Assembly (NCBI GenBank): GCA_020425885.1
Contig: JAGQRA010000661.1
Location: 1 to 14,842, forward strand
DNA from: Planctomycetota bacterium
Lineage (GTDB): Bacteria > Planctomycetota > UBA1135 > UBA2386
Length of the DNA stretch: 14,842 nucleotides
Direction: 5' to 3'
The translations under genes and the position numbers were made by a program. Of the stretch, positions 7,727-14,842 are shown one piece after another. The notes below the pieces were generated by a model. The model was given only the letters and a program-made list of their open reading frames with translations. It was not told the origin of the DNA and made no database searches. Every line of letters starts with the position of its first letter. Positions within the stretch are counted from its first letter, which is position 1.

Positions 7727-8344
7727 ATGCGACCCAGCGATCAAGCAGTGAGGGCCCGACTGCTGGAGCGAGGCACCCTGGTGCTGAATCGCTCCTGGCG
7801 ACCGGTCCATGTGGCACCGGTGCGCCGCGCCTTGTGTCTCGTCTTCCGTGAAGTCGCACGCATCGTCTCCCCGGAGTCGCTGGCCACGTTCTCCTTCGCC
7901 GAGTGGTGCTCGGAGCCTGTCCGCGACGAGTCCCTGGCGATCCGATCGCCGTCCATCCGGATCGCAGTTCCGGAGATCATCGTGCTGGCCCGGTACGACC
8001 GTCTGCCCCGGCACGAAGCCCCGTTCACGCGCCGTAACCTCTTCCTCAGGGACGACTTCACTTGTCAGTATTGCGGGCGGCGCTGCAGTTCTGACCATCT
8101 GAGTGTCGACCATGTCCTGCCCCGATCACGCGGCGGTTCGACGACCTGGGAGAACTGCGTCCTGGCCTGTGTCGGCTGCAATTCGCGCAAGGCCGACCGA
8201 ACGGTGAAGGAGGCTGGCTTCCGGCTGCTGCGCCAACCGACACGCCCGCGCTGGACGCCGTACCTGAATCTCAGACAGGCCCAGCGCCTGGACTCCTGGG
8301 CGCAGTTCACCCCTGAAAAGCGCCAGCACAGTACCGTCACCTGA
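7727..8344 (+). CDS. HNH endonuclease
   Basis: A 205-residue protein with a zinc-bound HNH nuclease core. The core motifs are CQYC (C113, C116), VDHVLPRSRGG with H129, WENCV with N143, and CVGCNSRKAD (C148, C151). The first 100 residues begin with LVLNRSWRPVHVAPVRRAL, the N-terminal segment of a widespread stand-alone HNH family related to McrA-type nucleases. No intein, intron, methylase or terminase gene is adjacent, so it is not obviously part of a restriction, homing or phage system. Its biological role is unknown; in many bacteria this family is found alone. ATG 7727 was chosen, with GTG 7748 as an alternative closer to the conserved LVLNR segment; neither has a strong ribosome binding site. 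The 258 bases between it and the divergent lipoprotein gene should hold both promoters, but I cannot point to one with confidence. Confidence 0.9.
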   Translation: MRPSDQAVRARLLERGTLVLNRSWRPVHVAPVRRALCLVFREVARIVSPESLATFSFAEWCSEPVRDESLAIRSPSIRIAVPEIIVLARYDRLPRHEAPFTRRNLFLRDDFTCQYCGRRCSSDHLSVDHVLPRSRGGSTTWENCVLACVGCNSRKADRTVKEAGFRLLRQPTRPRWTPYLNLRQAQRLDSWAQFTPEKRQHSTVT

Positions 8345-8434
8345 GCAAGTGAGGTTGACGGTGGACGTCTTCCATCCGCTACCCGATCATGTTCCGCCCG
8401 TCCGGCAGAACCGTCGGATTGCTACCTGCTCCAG

Positions 8435-9826
8435 ATGCCGACCATTCGCATGAAGCCCACGCTAGCCATCACCCTCGCCATGCTCGTTCCTGCCGCTGCC
8501 GTTCTCGGTCAATCGGCACGCGAACTGAAGAAGGAACTCAAGACCAGGCTGGCTGCCGCAACGAAGGAGAAGGACCCCGACAAGCTGTGCGAGGTCGGGC
8601 AGTGGGCAAGCGAGAAGGGGCTCGCCGCCGACGCCAAGAAGATCTTCACCAACGTGCTGCGGATGAACGCGGACCACGAGGGCGCCAACGTGGGGCTCGG
8701 CAACGCGAAGTTCGACGGCAAGTGGATGCCGAAGAAGAAGGCCGAGGAGCTGATCAAGAAGGCGCAGGTGGCCGAGTTCAAGGCCAAGGGCTACGTCGAG
8801 GTCGACGGCATGTGGGTCGAGCCCGACCTCGTCGCCGACGCCAAGCGCGGCGTCTTCCATCACGAGGACGACCTCGTTACCAAGGAGGAGCTGGAGGCGC
8901 TGCTTGCCGGCAAGGTCCGCCATCCCGAGACGGGCCAGCTGATCGATGCCGCGCGGGCAGACGACGCTGCCAAGAAGCTCTACCCGGTCGGTCGAGAGGG
9001 GAGATGGGGCGATCAGAAGGCCGCCGACAGCTACTACGGCGACCTGGCGCATCCCTGGTTCGTCCGCACGAAGTACGGAACGATGATGACGACGTTGCCG
9101 ATGGATCGGATCCAGGAGCTGAAGGCGCACATCGACCGTGGCTTCGAACGCGTCGCGCCGCTCCTCGGTGGGTCGCCACCACTGCCACCAAACCGACCGC
9201 TCGTCATCGTGGCGCCGACGGTCGACGAGTACAATCGGCTCGGCACCGATTTCGGCGACGAGAACAGCGCCTCGACGGCCTACCTCATGGCCAACGACCG
9301 CCGGATCCAGATCCCGTTCCACGGTCAGATCCGAGCCGGGATCTGCGACGCCTCGAACAAGGACCTGGCGCCGTACTACACCCGCCACGCCGCGGCGATG
9401 GCGTACCTGGCCGGCAAATGCGCCGACGCCGGTGCGACCGTGCCACAGTGGTTCGAGCACGGGATCGGCGCGTTGGCGAGCCGCTTCGAGAACGACTGGG
9501 ACGGCGCCCACTTCTGTCGCACGGGCATCGTGCCCAAGGGGGGGGTCAAGAACCTCAAGAGCTTCTTCAACAGCTTCGCGATCAACCCCGACATGGACCC
9601 ATCGGACATCGCCTTCAACGTGACCATGGCGGGTCTGATGTTCCACTTCGCCACCAAGGGCGGCGACAGCACCGTCACGGACGCGATGGTCGCGCTGACC
9701 GATGCCTTCAAGAACGAGGACAAGTCCGGCATCGAGAAGGGAGCCGAGAAGCTGCAGGCGGCCCTGATCCAGGCCGAAGCGAAGATCGCAGAGCATCACC
9801 AGAAGCTGCTGGCCGACAACCGGTGA
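8435..9826 (+). CDS. Secreted protein resembling a peptidase that has lost its metal site
   Basis: A 463-residue protein with a signal peptide (M-K-P-T-L onward, cleavage probably near AVLG-QS at about 25). Residues 30-90 are a charged helical region. Two tandem GKW-type segments follow, DGKWMPKKKAEEL (94-106) and DGMWVEPDLVADA (124-136), of a kind often placed before peptidase-MA-like (DUF1570) domains. The C-terminal half has the layout of that fold: LVIVAPTVDEYNRL (256-269), a helix at YYTRHAAAMAYL (314-325), and VPQWFEHGIGAL (336-347), where active relatives have HExxH and a W-x-x-EG motif. Here HExxH reads HAAAM and the glutamate ligand position is histidine 342, so zinc catalysis is unlikely. 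Assignment to the fold is inference. The signal peptide equally supports an ATG at 8450; neither start has a Shine-Dalgarno sequence. Convergent with the HemW gene. Confidence 0.8.
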   Translation: MPTIRMKPTLAITLAMLVPAAAVLGQSARELKKELKTRLAAATKEKDPDKLCEVGQWASEKGLAADAKKIFTNVLRMNADHEGANVGLGNAKFDGKWMPKKKAEELIKKAQVAEFKAKGYVEVDGMWVEPDLVADAKRGVFHHEDDLVTKEELEALLAGKVRHPETGQLIDAARADDAAKKLYPVGREGRWGDQKAADSYYGDLAHPWFVRTKYGTMMTTLPMDRIQELKAHIDRGFERVAPLLGGSPPLPPNRPLVIVAPTVDEYNRLGTDFGDENSASTAYLMANDRRIQIPFHGQIRAGICDASNKDLAPYYTRHAAAMAYLAGKCADAGATVPQWFEHGIGALASRFENDWDGAHFCRTGIVPKGGVKNLKSFFNSFAINPDMDPSDIAFNVTMAGLMFHFATKGGDSTVTDAMVALTDAFKNEDKSGIEKGAEKLQAALIQAEAKIAEHHQKLLADNR

Positions 9827-9837
9827 AAGTCGGCTAG

Positions 9838-9858
9838 CCGCGGACGACGGTCCGGCGG
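9838..9858. terminator. Hairpin between convergent genes
   Basis: CCGCGGAC (9838-9845) pairs with GTCCG-GCGG (9850-9858) around the loop GACG, with one bulged G: an 8-bp GC-rich stem in the 38-base gap between two convergent genes. There is no clear T-run on either side, so it may be a bidirectional pause or terminator of the type common in high-GC genomes, or work with Rho. Confidence 0.45.
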
Positions 9859-9864
9859 TGGCGG

Positions 9865-10998
9865 TCAGACCGCGGTCAGATAGTCACCGCCGACGCGATC
9901 GCAGAACAGGAGACCGTGATCGGTCAGACTGAGCCGATCCGCTTCGTTGCGTACGAGGCCCTGTTCGACGTGAGCCTCGATTCGCGAAGCGAAGTGCTCG
10001 CGCACCGGCAGTCCGAGGCGCTCCTCGACCAGACGAAGGTCGACCCCATCCCGTCTTCGGATCCCGAGCCACAACGCCTCGGCCGCTCGCTGCATCGGCG
10101 CCAGCGTCTCCGCGGTGGCCGCGCACGGCCGCCCGTGCAAGGCGGCATCCGCCCATGCATCGAGCGGTTTCAGATTGGTCCAGCGCACGCCCCGACGGTG
10201 ACTCGATGCCCCGGGCCCGACCCCGACATAGTCGCCCTGCAACCAGTAGTGGTCGTTGTGCCGACACGGCCCACCGCGACCGGCGAAGTTGCTTACCTCG
10301 TAGGCCTCGAAACCGGCCTCGGTCAGCCGCCGCCTCGTATGCAGGAACATCTCGCGGTCGACCTCGTCCTCGTTCGGACCGACCAACTCGTCCCTCATCG
10401 CACGATGGAGACGCGTCCCGGGTTCGAATGTCAGGTTGTAGCAGGAGACGTGGTCGGGCCGGAGGAGGAGGGCGCGGTCGAGATCGGCGACCCACTCGAC
10501 CGGCTCCTCGCCGGGAATGCCGAACATCAGGTCGACGCTGAGATTGTCGAACCCGGCCGCGCGAGCCTCGGCGAATGCCGCCTCGGCGCGTTCGGCCGAG
10601 TGAGCCCGATCGAGGAACCTCAGGTGGTGCTCATGGAAGCTCTGCACGCCTATGCTGAGCCGGTTGACGCCGTGTTCGCGGGCGATCGCCGCCTTCTCGG
10701 CCGTCATGCTCTCGGGGTTGGCCTCCATCGTCACCTCGGCCGTCGAGCTCAGCCCGACCTGCCGATCGACCATCTTGAGCAGCCGGCGCAACCGCTCGGG
10801 ACTCAGGAGGCTGGGAGTGCCGCCCCCGAAGAAGACCGACGCCGGAGCGCCTCCTGCCCATGACGCGCGCAGTTCCAGCTCCAGGGCATCGAGGAACCTG
10901 TCGTGCGCGCCATGGTCCTCGACCACGTAGGAGTTGAAGTCGCAGTAGCCGCACTTCACGACGCAGAACGGCACATGGATGTAGAGCGAAGGCGCCAC
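9865..10998 (-). CDS. hemW: Radical SAM heme chaperone HemW
   Basis: A cytoplasmic radical SAM protein of about 377 residues, the HemN-like protein now known as HemW, which binds heme and helps deliver it to membrane respiratory enzymes. The radical SAM cluster motif C-VVK-C-GY-C lies near residue 12. It is followed by FFGGGTPSLL, EANPESMT, RLSIGVQSFHE, VDLMFGIPGE, CYNLTFEPGT, YEVSNFA and CRHNDHYWLQGDYVGVGPGA, all characteristic HemW blocks in the usual order, and a C-terminal winged-helix region. HemW lacks the N-terminal extension needed for true coproporphyrinogen dehydrogenase activity, as here. I chose GTG 10998 because TTAGG ends nine bases upstream; a TTG at 11007 is the longer alternative. 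It stands alone, convergent with the secreted-protein gene and divergent from the DUF3352-like gene. Confidence 0.92.
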   Translation of the reverse strand: MAPSLYIHVPFCVVKCGYCDFNSYVVEDHGAHDRFLDALELELRASWAGGAPASVFFGGGTPSLLSPERLRRLLKMVDRQVGLSSTAEVTMEANPESMTAEKAAIAREHGVNRLSIGVQSFHEHHLRFLDRAHSAERAEAAFAEARAAGFDNLSVDLMFGIPGEEPVEWVADLDRALLLRPDHVSCYNLTFEPGTRLHRAMRDELVGPNEDEVDREMFLHTRRRLTEAGFEAYEVSNFAGRGGPCRHNDHYWLQGDYVGVGPGASSHRRGVRWTNLKPLDAWADAALHGRPCAATAETLAPMQRAAEALWLGIRRRDGVDLRLVEERLGLPVREHFASRIEAHVEQGLVRNEADRLSLTDHGLLFCDRVGGDYLTAV

Positions 10999-11149
10999 GG
11001 GCGGCAACCTAACCGTTCTGATTCCATCCAGGCCACAGGGCTACCTGGTCGACAGATCGGCGGGCCCCGGTGGCCACCTTGGCCCGGCCCAGTCCCGGCC
11101 TGCACCGACTCCACCGAAAAGCCCTCTTCTCCGAACTCCCATTCGCATC

Positions 11150-13030
11150 ATGAGCCGACCCAAGTTCCTTCCCCTGGCGCCGTTCGCTCTCCTGGCCACA
11201 ACGCTGGCAGCCCAGACCTCCGTCCTTCCCTACCTACCCAAGAACACGCTGGTCGCGGTCTCCGCGCCCGATCTGGCAAGCTCCATCGCCGAGTTCCAGA
11301 AGACGCCGTTGGCGAAGATGTGGCACGAGGAGGAAATGCAGACCTTCCTCGCCGACGCCCTGGAGTTCGCCCAGGAGAGATTCGGGGAAGGGCTGGAGCA
11401 GGCGAAGGAGGCCCATGCCAACGGCCAGTTCCCGATCGACCCCGAGCAGCTGCTGAAGCTTCGGGTCGGCGGCATCACCGGTGCCGTGACGAGCCTCGAA
11501 CTCGGCATGGGGAATCGCGGCCCGGTGCCCAACGTCGGCCTGGTGGTCCACATCGACTTCGGCGATTCGGCCGAGACCTGGAACGGATTGATCCAGATGG
11601 GTCTCGGCATGCTCGAGGCCAAGGCCGGCAACAAGCTGGCCAAGACCGAATCCACGATCGGCGGGGTGAAGGTCATCTCGATGGCGCCGAGCGGACGCGG
11701 TGTGCCAGAGGAATTGAAGATGGGGCTCAACGTCGCGATGGTGCCGAACGGCATCCTGATCGGGACGCTCGCCGACGACGTCAAGTCGATCCTCGAGAAC
11801 ATGAAGGCGCAGACGCCCGCGCTCGGGGCCGACCCGCGCTTCACCGAAGTCACCGAGCGGGTGCAGGCTCCCGGCGCCGAGATCCAGACCTACGTCCATG
11901 TCGATCCGATGGTGGAGTTCGCCCTCTCCGCGCTGACGCTCGCGACCGAGATGGAGCCGAAGCTCGCCATGGTCGACATGGATGGCGTGGAACGCGCCGC
12001 GCTTGCCCTCGGCCTGCGCGACCTCGGATCGATGGCAGCGGCCGGCAAGTACGTCGACGGCAAGACCGTGACCCACACCTACCACGCCGCCGGCAAGAGC
12101 CACCAGACGACCGCCGCAGCGAAGACGATCGACATGTCCTTCCTCAAGTGGGTGCCCAAGGACGCGGTCACGTTCAGCGCCTGGAACTGGGACGTCGGCT
12201 CCATCTACGACCGGTTGGTCGCCGGTCTCGAGGCCTACGACCCCGAGTTCGCCCGCAATGCCCTCGAGCACGTGGCCCAGGTCGAGCAACAACTCGGTTT
12301 CAACATCCGCGACGATCTGTTCGGTTCGTTCGGCGATCACGGCATCTCCTGGTCGATGGCCGTCAGCACCATCATGTCGATGCCCGAATCGGCGACCCTG
12401 GTCGCCGTCAAGAGCGAGGAGAAGGTGGTCAAGGTCCTGCGCAGCCTCGCCCAGCTCAGTGACGGCATGGTCGAACTCGAAGAAGGCGAGCGCCGCGGCA
12501 TCCAGGTCTACTCGTTGCGCGTCAACTGGGAGCCACCGCAGGGCATGGGAATGGGCATGAATCCGTTCGACATGTTCACGCCGACGTTCGCGTTCAAGGA
12601 CGGCTACCTGGTGCTGGGCTTCTCCGTCGGCGACATCAAGCGCGTGTTCAAGCGCATGGAGCGCGAGGATGACCCGAAGGGTGATATCCGCAGCAACAAG
12701 GAGTTCGCCGCGATCGCCGGATCGATCCCGGCCAACATCGAGTCCCTCTCCTACACGGACTGGAAGACGCAGTTCGAGAGCTTCTATCAGCTCGCGACCA
12801 GCATGCTGGCCCTGGTTCCGATGGGCGAGGACGTCCCGATCGACATGTCTCTCCTCCCCGATTCGGGCACGATGACGCAGCACCTGTTCCCGAGCGTGAG
12901 CTACACCACGTCGGATGGCAACGGAAGCGAGACCGTGATCACCAGCCCCTGGGGCCCCGAGCTCGCGCTCGTGTTCGCCGCGCTGGTCGGCGGCGGGGCA
13001 GCGGCCTGGGTCCAGGTCTCCGGACGCTGA
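11150..13030 (+). CDS. Secreted DUF3352-like protein with C-terminal membrane helix
   Basis: A 626-residue protein of unknown function. A signal peptide covers about 1-21 (LLATTLAAQ). The mature protein begins VLPYLPKNTLVAVSAPDL and continues EFQKTPLAKMW, the pattern at the start of DUF3352-type envelope proteins. Later, LGFNIRDDLFGSFGDHGISW corresponds to the conserved block where that family has a G-D-x segment. Further features are long alternating helix/strand repeats, a methionine- and glycine-rich stretch GMGMGMNPFDMF at about 466-477, and a hydrophobic C-terminal segment (about 604-621, LALVFAALVGGGAAAW) that probably anchors it to a membrane. No catalytic motif is evident. The family assignment is by pattern and moderately sure. 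The ATG at 11150 lacks a Shine-Dalgarno sequence but is supported by the signal peptide. Convergent with the sigma factor gene. Confidence 0.8.
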   Translation: MSRPKFLPLAPFALLATTLAAQTSVLPYLPKNTLVAVSAPDLASSIAEFQKTPLAKMWHEEEMQTFLADALEFAQERFGEGLEQAKEAHANGQFPIDPEQLLKLRVGGITGAVTSLELGMGNRGPVPNVGLVVHIDFGDSAETWNGLIQMGLGMLEAKAGNKLAKTESTIGGVKVISMAPSGRGVPEELKMGLNVAMVPNGILIGTLADDVKSILENMKAQTPALGADPRFTEVTERVQAPGAEIQTYVHVDPMVEFALSALTLATEMEPKLAMVDMDGVERAALALGLRDLGSMAAAGKYVDGKTVTHTYHAAGKSHQTTAAAKTIDMSFLKWVPKDAVTFSAWNWDVGSIYDRLVAGLEAYDPEFARNALEHVAQVEQQLGFNIRDDLFGSFGDHGISWSMAVSTIMSMPESATLVAVKSEEKVVKVLRSLAQLSDGMVELEEGERRGIQVYSLRVNWEPPQGMGMGMNPFDMFTPTFAFKDGYLVLGFSVGDIKRVFKRMEREDDPKGDIRSNKEFAAIAGSIPANIESLSYTDWKTQFESFYQLATSMLALVPMGEDVPIDMSLLPDSGTMTQHLFPSVSYTTSDGNGSETVITSPWGPELALVFAALVGGGAAAWVQVSGR

Positions 13031-13053
13031 GCCCAAAGACCCTGCAAAGCGGC

Positions 13054-13076
13054 ATGGTCGCCGCCCTGGCGACCGT
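13054..13076. terminator. Hairpin between convergent genes
   Basis: GGTCGCC (13056-13062) and GGCGACC (13068-13074) form a perfect 7-bp stem with the loop GCCCT, extendable by a T-G and an A-T pair on the outside. It fills the 48-base gap between the DUF3352-like gene and the sigma factor gene, which converge. There is no T-tract on either strand. Likely a bidirectional transcription stop or mRNA end stabiliser. Confidence 0.5.
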
Positions 13077-13078
13077 CG

Positions 13079-13927
13079 TTATCTGGCCACTCGCTTGCGG
13101 CGTGGCGCCCTTCGCTCCTCGCCGAACTCACGCGACATCACGGCGCAGAGCTTGTCGAGCGCCTGCTGCTCCATCTGCCTGACGCGCTCTCGCGTGAGCC
13201 CGAATCGCTTGCCGATGGCCTTGAGGGTCATCGGCTCGGCGGTGTCGAGGCCGAACCGGAGCCGGAGGATCTTGGCCTCGCGCTGGTCGAGCCGCTCGAG
13301 CAGCTCGCGCATGCGCTCGATCTCCATCGCGGCCAGGATCTGCTCCTCTGGCGCCTGCGATCGCACGTCCTCGAGCGAGTCCGACACCGAGGAGCCGTCC
13401 TCGCTCATCGAGTGCACGGGTTGGGAGTTGGCCAGGACCGTGTCGCGAACGACGTTCCAGTTGTTCTCGGGGAGATCGAGTTCCTCGGCCACCTCCGAGG
13501 TCGTCGCGTGTCGGCCGAGACGGTAGTTCAGCTCCATCGCGGTCGCCTTCCAGCGCGACACGATCTCGGACATGTAGGACGGCACGCGCACGGTCTTGAC
13601 CGTGTTGATCAGGGAGCGACGGATACCCTGTTTGATCCACCACGTCGCGTAGGTCGAGAAGCGGCAACCGGCGTCGGGATCGAACTTCTCCACCGCCTTC
13701 ATCAACCCGATGTTGCCTTCCTCGATCAGGTCCATGAACGACAGCCCGCGGTTGACGTAGTTCTTCGCGATCGAGACGACCAGCCGCAGGTTGGCGCGGA
13801 TCATGTGCTCCCGCGCCTGCATGTCGCCCAGCTGGATCCTGGTGCTGAGCTGGATCTCCTCCTCCGGCGAAAGGAGGGGGACCTCGTTGATGTCGGACAG
13901 GTAGGTGTCGAGCCCTTGGTCGCGCAT
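13079..13927 (-). CDS. RNA polymerase sigma factor, RpoD/SigA family (no region 1.1)
   Basis: A 282-residue sigma-70 factor. Region 1.2 covers about 5-35 ([19 protein letters not shown]). Region 2 runs from 40 to 110, with [32 protein letters not shown] and [17 protein letters not shown]. Region 3 covers about 115-190, and region 4 has its helix-turn-helix at [20 protein letters not shown] (233-252). Region 1.1 is absent and the protein is much shorter than E. coli RpoD, so it is a group 2-like or compact SigA-like factor. In region 2.4 the glutamine that reads the -10 element is kept (Q100), but the position of E. coli T440 is R103, so -10 preference may differ. The C-terminus is very basic. 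The ATG at 13927 has TAGGACT just upstream. It may be the main or an alternative sigma; the window cannot decide. Confidence 0.93.
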   Translation of the reverse strand: MRDQGLDTYLSDINEVPLLSPEEEIQLSTRIQLGDMQAREHMIRANLRLVVSIAKNYVNRGLSFMDLIEEGNIGLMKAVEKFDPDAGCRFSTYATWWIKQGIRRSLINTVKTVRVPSYMSEIVSRWKATAMELNYRLGRHATTSEVAEELDLPENNWNVVRDTVLANSQPVHSMSEDGSSVSDSLEDVRSQAPEEQILAAMEIERMRELLERLDQREAKILRLRFGLDTAEPMTLKAIGKRFGLTRERVRQMEQQALDKLCAVMSREFGEERRAPRRKRVAR

Positions 13928-14048
13928 GGCAGTCCTATCGTGTGGTGACTGCCCGGCTATCGGCCCGGGTGACGCGTTCCTGCGCAGTGCCGAGCGGCGC
14001 CGTCTCGAAACGGGCCCGCCGGCTCGGGATTGCCCGTGGATCGGGCCG

Positions 14049-14264
14049 CTACATCAGCGCGTAGATGAACGGGGCAACGCCCGTGGCACCGAGCACCAGC
14101 AGGACGCCCAGCAGCCCGAAGACGATCAGGATCGGCGCCAGCCACCAGACCTTGTTCTCGGCCATGAACTGGACGAACTCGCTGACGATGCCCCTGTCCT
14201 CGTCGGCCGCGGCCTGCAGGAACTCGTCGTCGTCGTTCGGGTCGGTTTCGTGATTCTCGGTCAT
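14049..14264 (-). CDS. DUF5989 (SxtK-like) small membrane protein
   Basis: A 71-residue protein with an acidic N-terminal half ([20 protein letters not shown]) and one membrane helix at about 41-66, inside [20 protein letters not shown], ending APFIYALM. The block M-x-x-x-K-x-WWL-P-I, the long helix and the APFIY end are the signature of the DUF5989 family, which usually sits beside a carbamoyltransferase and an SxtJ-like protein, as here. The function is unknown; an accessory membrane role for the neighbouring enzyme is inferred from context. The acidic N-terminal extension seems longer than in many relatives. The ATG at 14264 is six bases after the SxtJ-like stop, so the genes form one operon. 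The 121 bases to the sigma factor gene are GC-rich with short possible hairpins (for example ACGGGC at 14010 with GCCCGT at 14032) and no gene. Confidence 0.85.
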   Translation of the reverse strand: MTENHETDPNDDDEFLQAAADEDRGIVSEFVQFMAENKVWWLAPILIVFGLLGVLLVLGATGVAPFIYALM

Positions 14265-14270
14265 CGTGGT

Positions 14271-14699
14271 TCAGTATAGCTTGAAGTAGCTGGCTGGCGA
14301 TCGGCCCCCGTCGCGAACGTGCCAATAGGACTGCGCCTTGGGGTCGAACTTCCGCCCCATGGCATCGCGGCCCACCAGCTTGAAAACGAGCCCGATCGGC
14401 GTCATCACGAGATAGAAAACAGTGGCCATCAGCACGTGCGACAGCACGAAGCCGATCGGGAACGCGACGACCATCAGCACGACGTAGATCGCTAGCGTCA
14501 GCGGGCGGAAGCCGGCGAGCAGCAGCACCAGCTGTAGCACGCCGGCACCGAGCGCGATGAGCACCGACGGGTGCGACAGCGCCCAACCGTGACCGGCGAA
14601 CCTGAGCACCAGCACCGCGATCAGCGGCAGACCGAGGACCGCGACGAAGCCGAACTGCTTGAGCTGGCCCGGCGGCGGATTGAGATCGAGCTTGATCAT
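14271..14699 (-). CDS. SxtJ-family membrane protein
   Basis: A 142-residue protein with three or four membrane segments: FGFVAVLGLPLIAVLVL (17-33), VLIALGAGVLQLVLLLAGF (46-64) and a long hydrophobic stretch from LTLAIYVVLMVVAFPIG through FYLVMTPIGLVFKL. The ending GRDAMGRKFDPKAQSYW matches the conserved tail of the SxtJ family, named from the cyanobacterial saxitoxin cluster, where its role is unknown. It begins two bases after the carbamoyltransferase stop and ends six bases before the DUF5989 gene, so all three are probably co-transcribed and translationally coupled. A structural or substrate-handling partner of the carbamoyltransferase is plausible but not shown by the sequence. Confidence 0.85.
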   Translation of the reverse strand: MIKLDLNPPPGQLKQFGFVAVLGLPLIAVLVLRFAGHGWALSHPSVLIALGAGVLQLVLLLAGFRPLTLAIYVVLMVVAFPIGFVLSHVLMATVFYLVMTPIGLVFKLVGRDAMGRKFDPKAQSYWHVRDGGRSPASYFKLY

Positions 14700-14701
14700 G
14701 G

Positions 14702-14842
14702 TCAGTCCAGGGCAAACGTCGACAGGTACTTCTCGCGGTCGACCTCGGGCAGGTCCTTCTGCACCGCTCGCCGAATGACGAAGTTCTCGAGCACGAGCAC
14801 GTCCATCTCGGTGCCGAGGAAGCAACGCAGCGCATCCTGGGG
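14702..14842 (-). CDS. Carbamoyltransferase, C-terminal end (partial)
   Basis: The last 46 codons of a gene that enters from the right edge of the window. The frame reads PQDALRCFLGTEMDVLVLEN and then FVIRRAVQKDLPEV before ending TFALD and TGA. DA-RCF-xTEMD-LVL-N-F is the C-terminal signature of the NodU/TobZ/SxtI carbamoyltransferases, enzymes that move the carbamoyl group of carbamoyl phosphate to a hydroxyl via a carbamoyl-adenylate. The catalytic domains are outside the window. Its position just before SxtJ-like and DUF5989 genes strongly supports the call. The acceptor (sugar, polyketide or other natural product) cannot be inferred here. Confidence 0.85.
   Translation of the reverse strand, partial: PQDALRCFLGTEMDVLVLENFVIRRAVQKDLPEVDREKYLSTFALD

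Noticed and set aside
7469..8113. N-terminal extension of the lipoprotein frame
   Set aside because: It is antisense to the HNH gene and lacks coding character. The lipoprotein signal and GAGG site fix the start at 7468.
8389..9837. A long open plus-strand frame (482 codons) over the secreted-protein gene, and a long minus-strand frame at 8462-9799
   Set aside because: Both give Arg/Gly/His-rich or low-complexity proteins without recognisable features, while the frame at 8435-9826 has a signal peptide and folded-protein composition. They are open because of high GC.
10903..13036. Long open frames at 10903-12462 (plus) and 11234-13036 (minus)
   Set aside because: They are shadows of the DUF3352-like gene. 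The first is extremely Arg-rich and also runs back into hemW; neither has a family signature.
13957..14835. A 292-codon minus-strand frame across the right end
   Set aside because: It covers three genes with clear family signatures in other frames (DUF5989, SxtJ-like and carbamoyltransferase) and its translation is Arg/Ala-rich with no motif.

Overview
The window is a high-GC bacterial chromosome segment with dense genes on both strands. Two long secreted proteins without a housekeeping role, a long PIG-L/LmbE protein with extra C-terminal domains, and an RpoD-like sigma factor without region 1.1 together suggest an uncultured member of Planctomycetota or a relative. This is inferred from protein style; there is no rRNA or other marker to settle it. 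I see no tRNA, rRNA, CRISPR array or transposase gene.

Layout. 1-146: non-coding, with strong inverted repeats that may be the end of a repeat or mobile element. 147-3994 (minus): probable operon of a membrane protein, a calcineurin-like phosphoesterase and a secreted PIG-L-type deacetylase; the last two overlap by ATGA. 4152-5748 (plus): parA-parB chromosome partition operon with a near-perfect parS site inside parB. 5848-7468 (minus): a lipoprotein followed by a membrane-anchored cyclophilin, convergent with parB. 7727-8344 (plus): HNH endonuclease. 8435-9826 (plus): secreted protein that looks like a peptidase with its metal site lost. 9865-10998 (minus): HemW. 11150-13030 (plus): secreted DUF3352-like protein. 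13079-13927 (minus): sigma factor. 14049-14842 (minus): tight carbamoyltransferase (C-terminus only), SxtJ-like and DUF5989/SxtK-like cassette running off the right edge.

How it fits together. ParA, ParB and parS form a complete segregation module. HemW and the sigma factor are core functions. The PIG-L protein, cyclophilin, lipoprotein, pseudo-peptidase and DUF3352-like protein all carry export signals or membrane anchors, so much of the window serves the cell envelope. The most interesting items are the sxtI-J-K-like triad, the degenerate peptidase, the altered zinc site of the PIG-L protein and the parS embedded in parB. I found no convincing new defence or mobile system.
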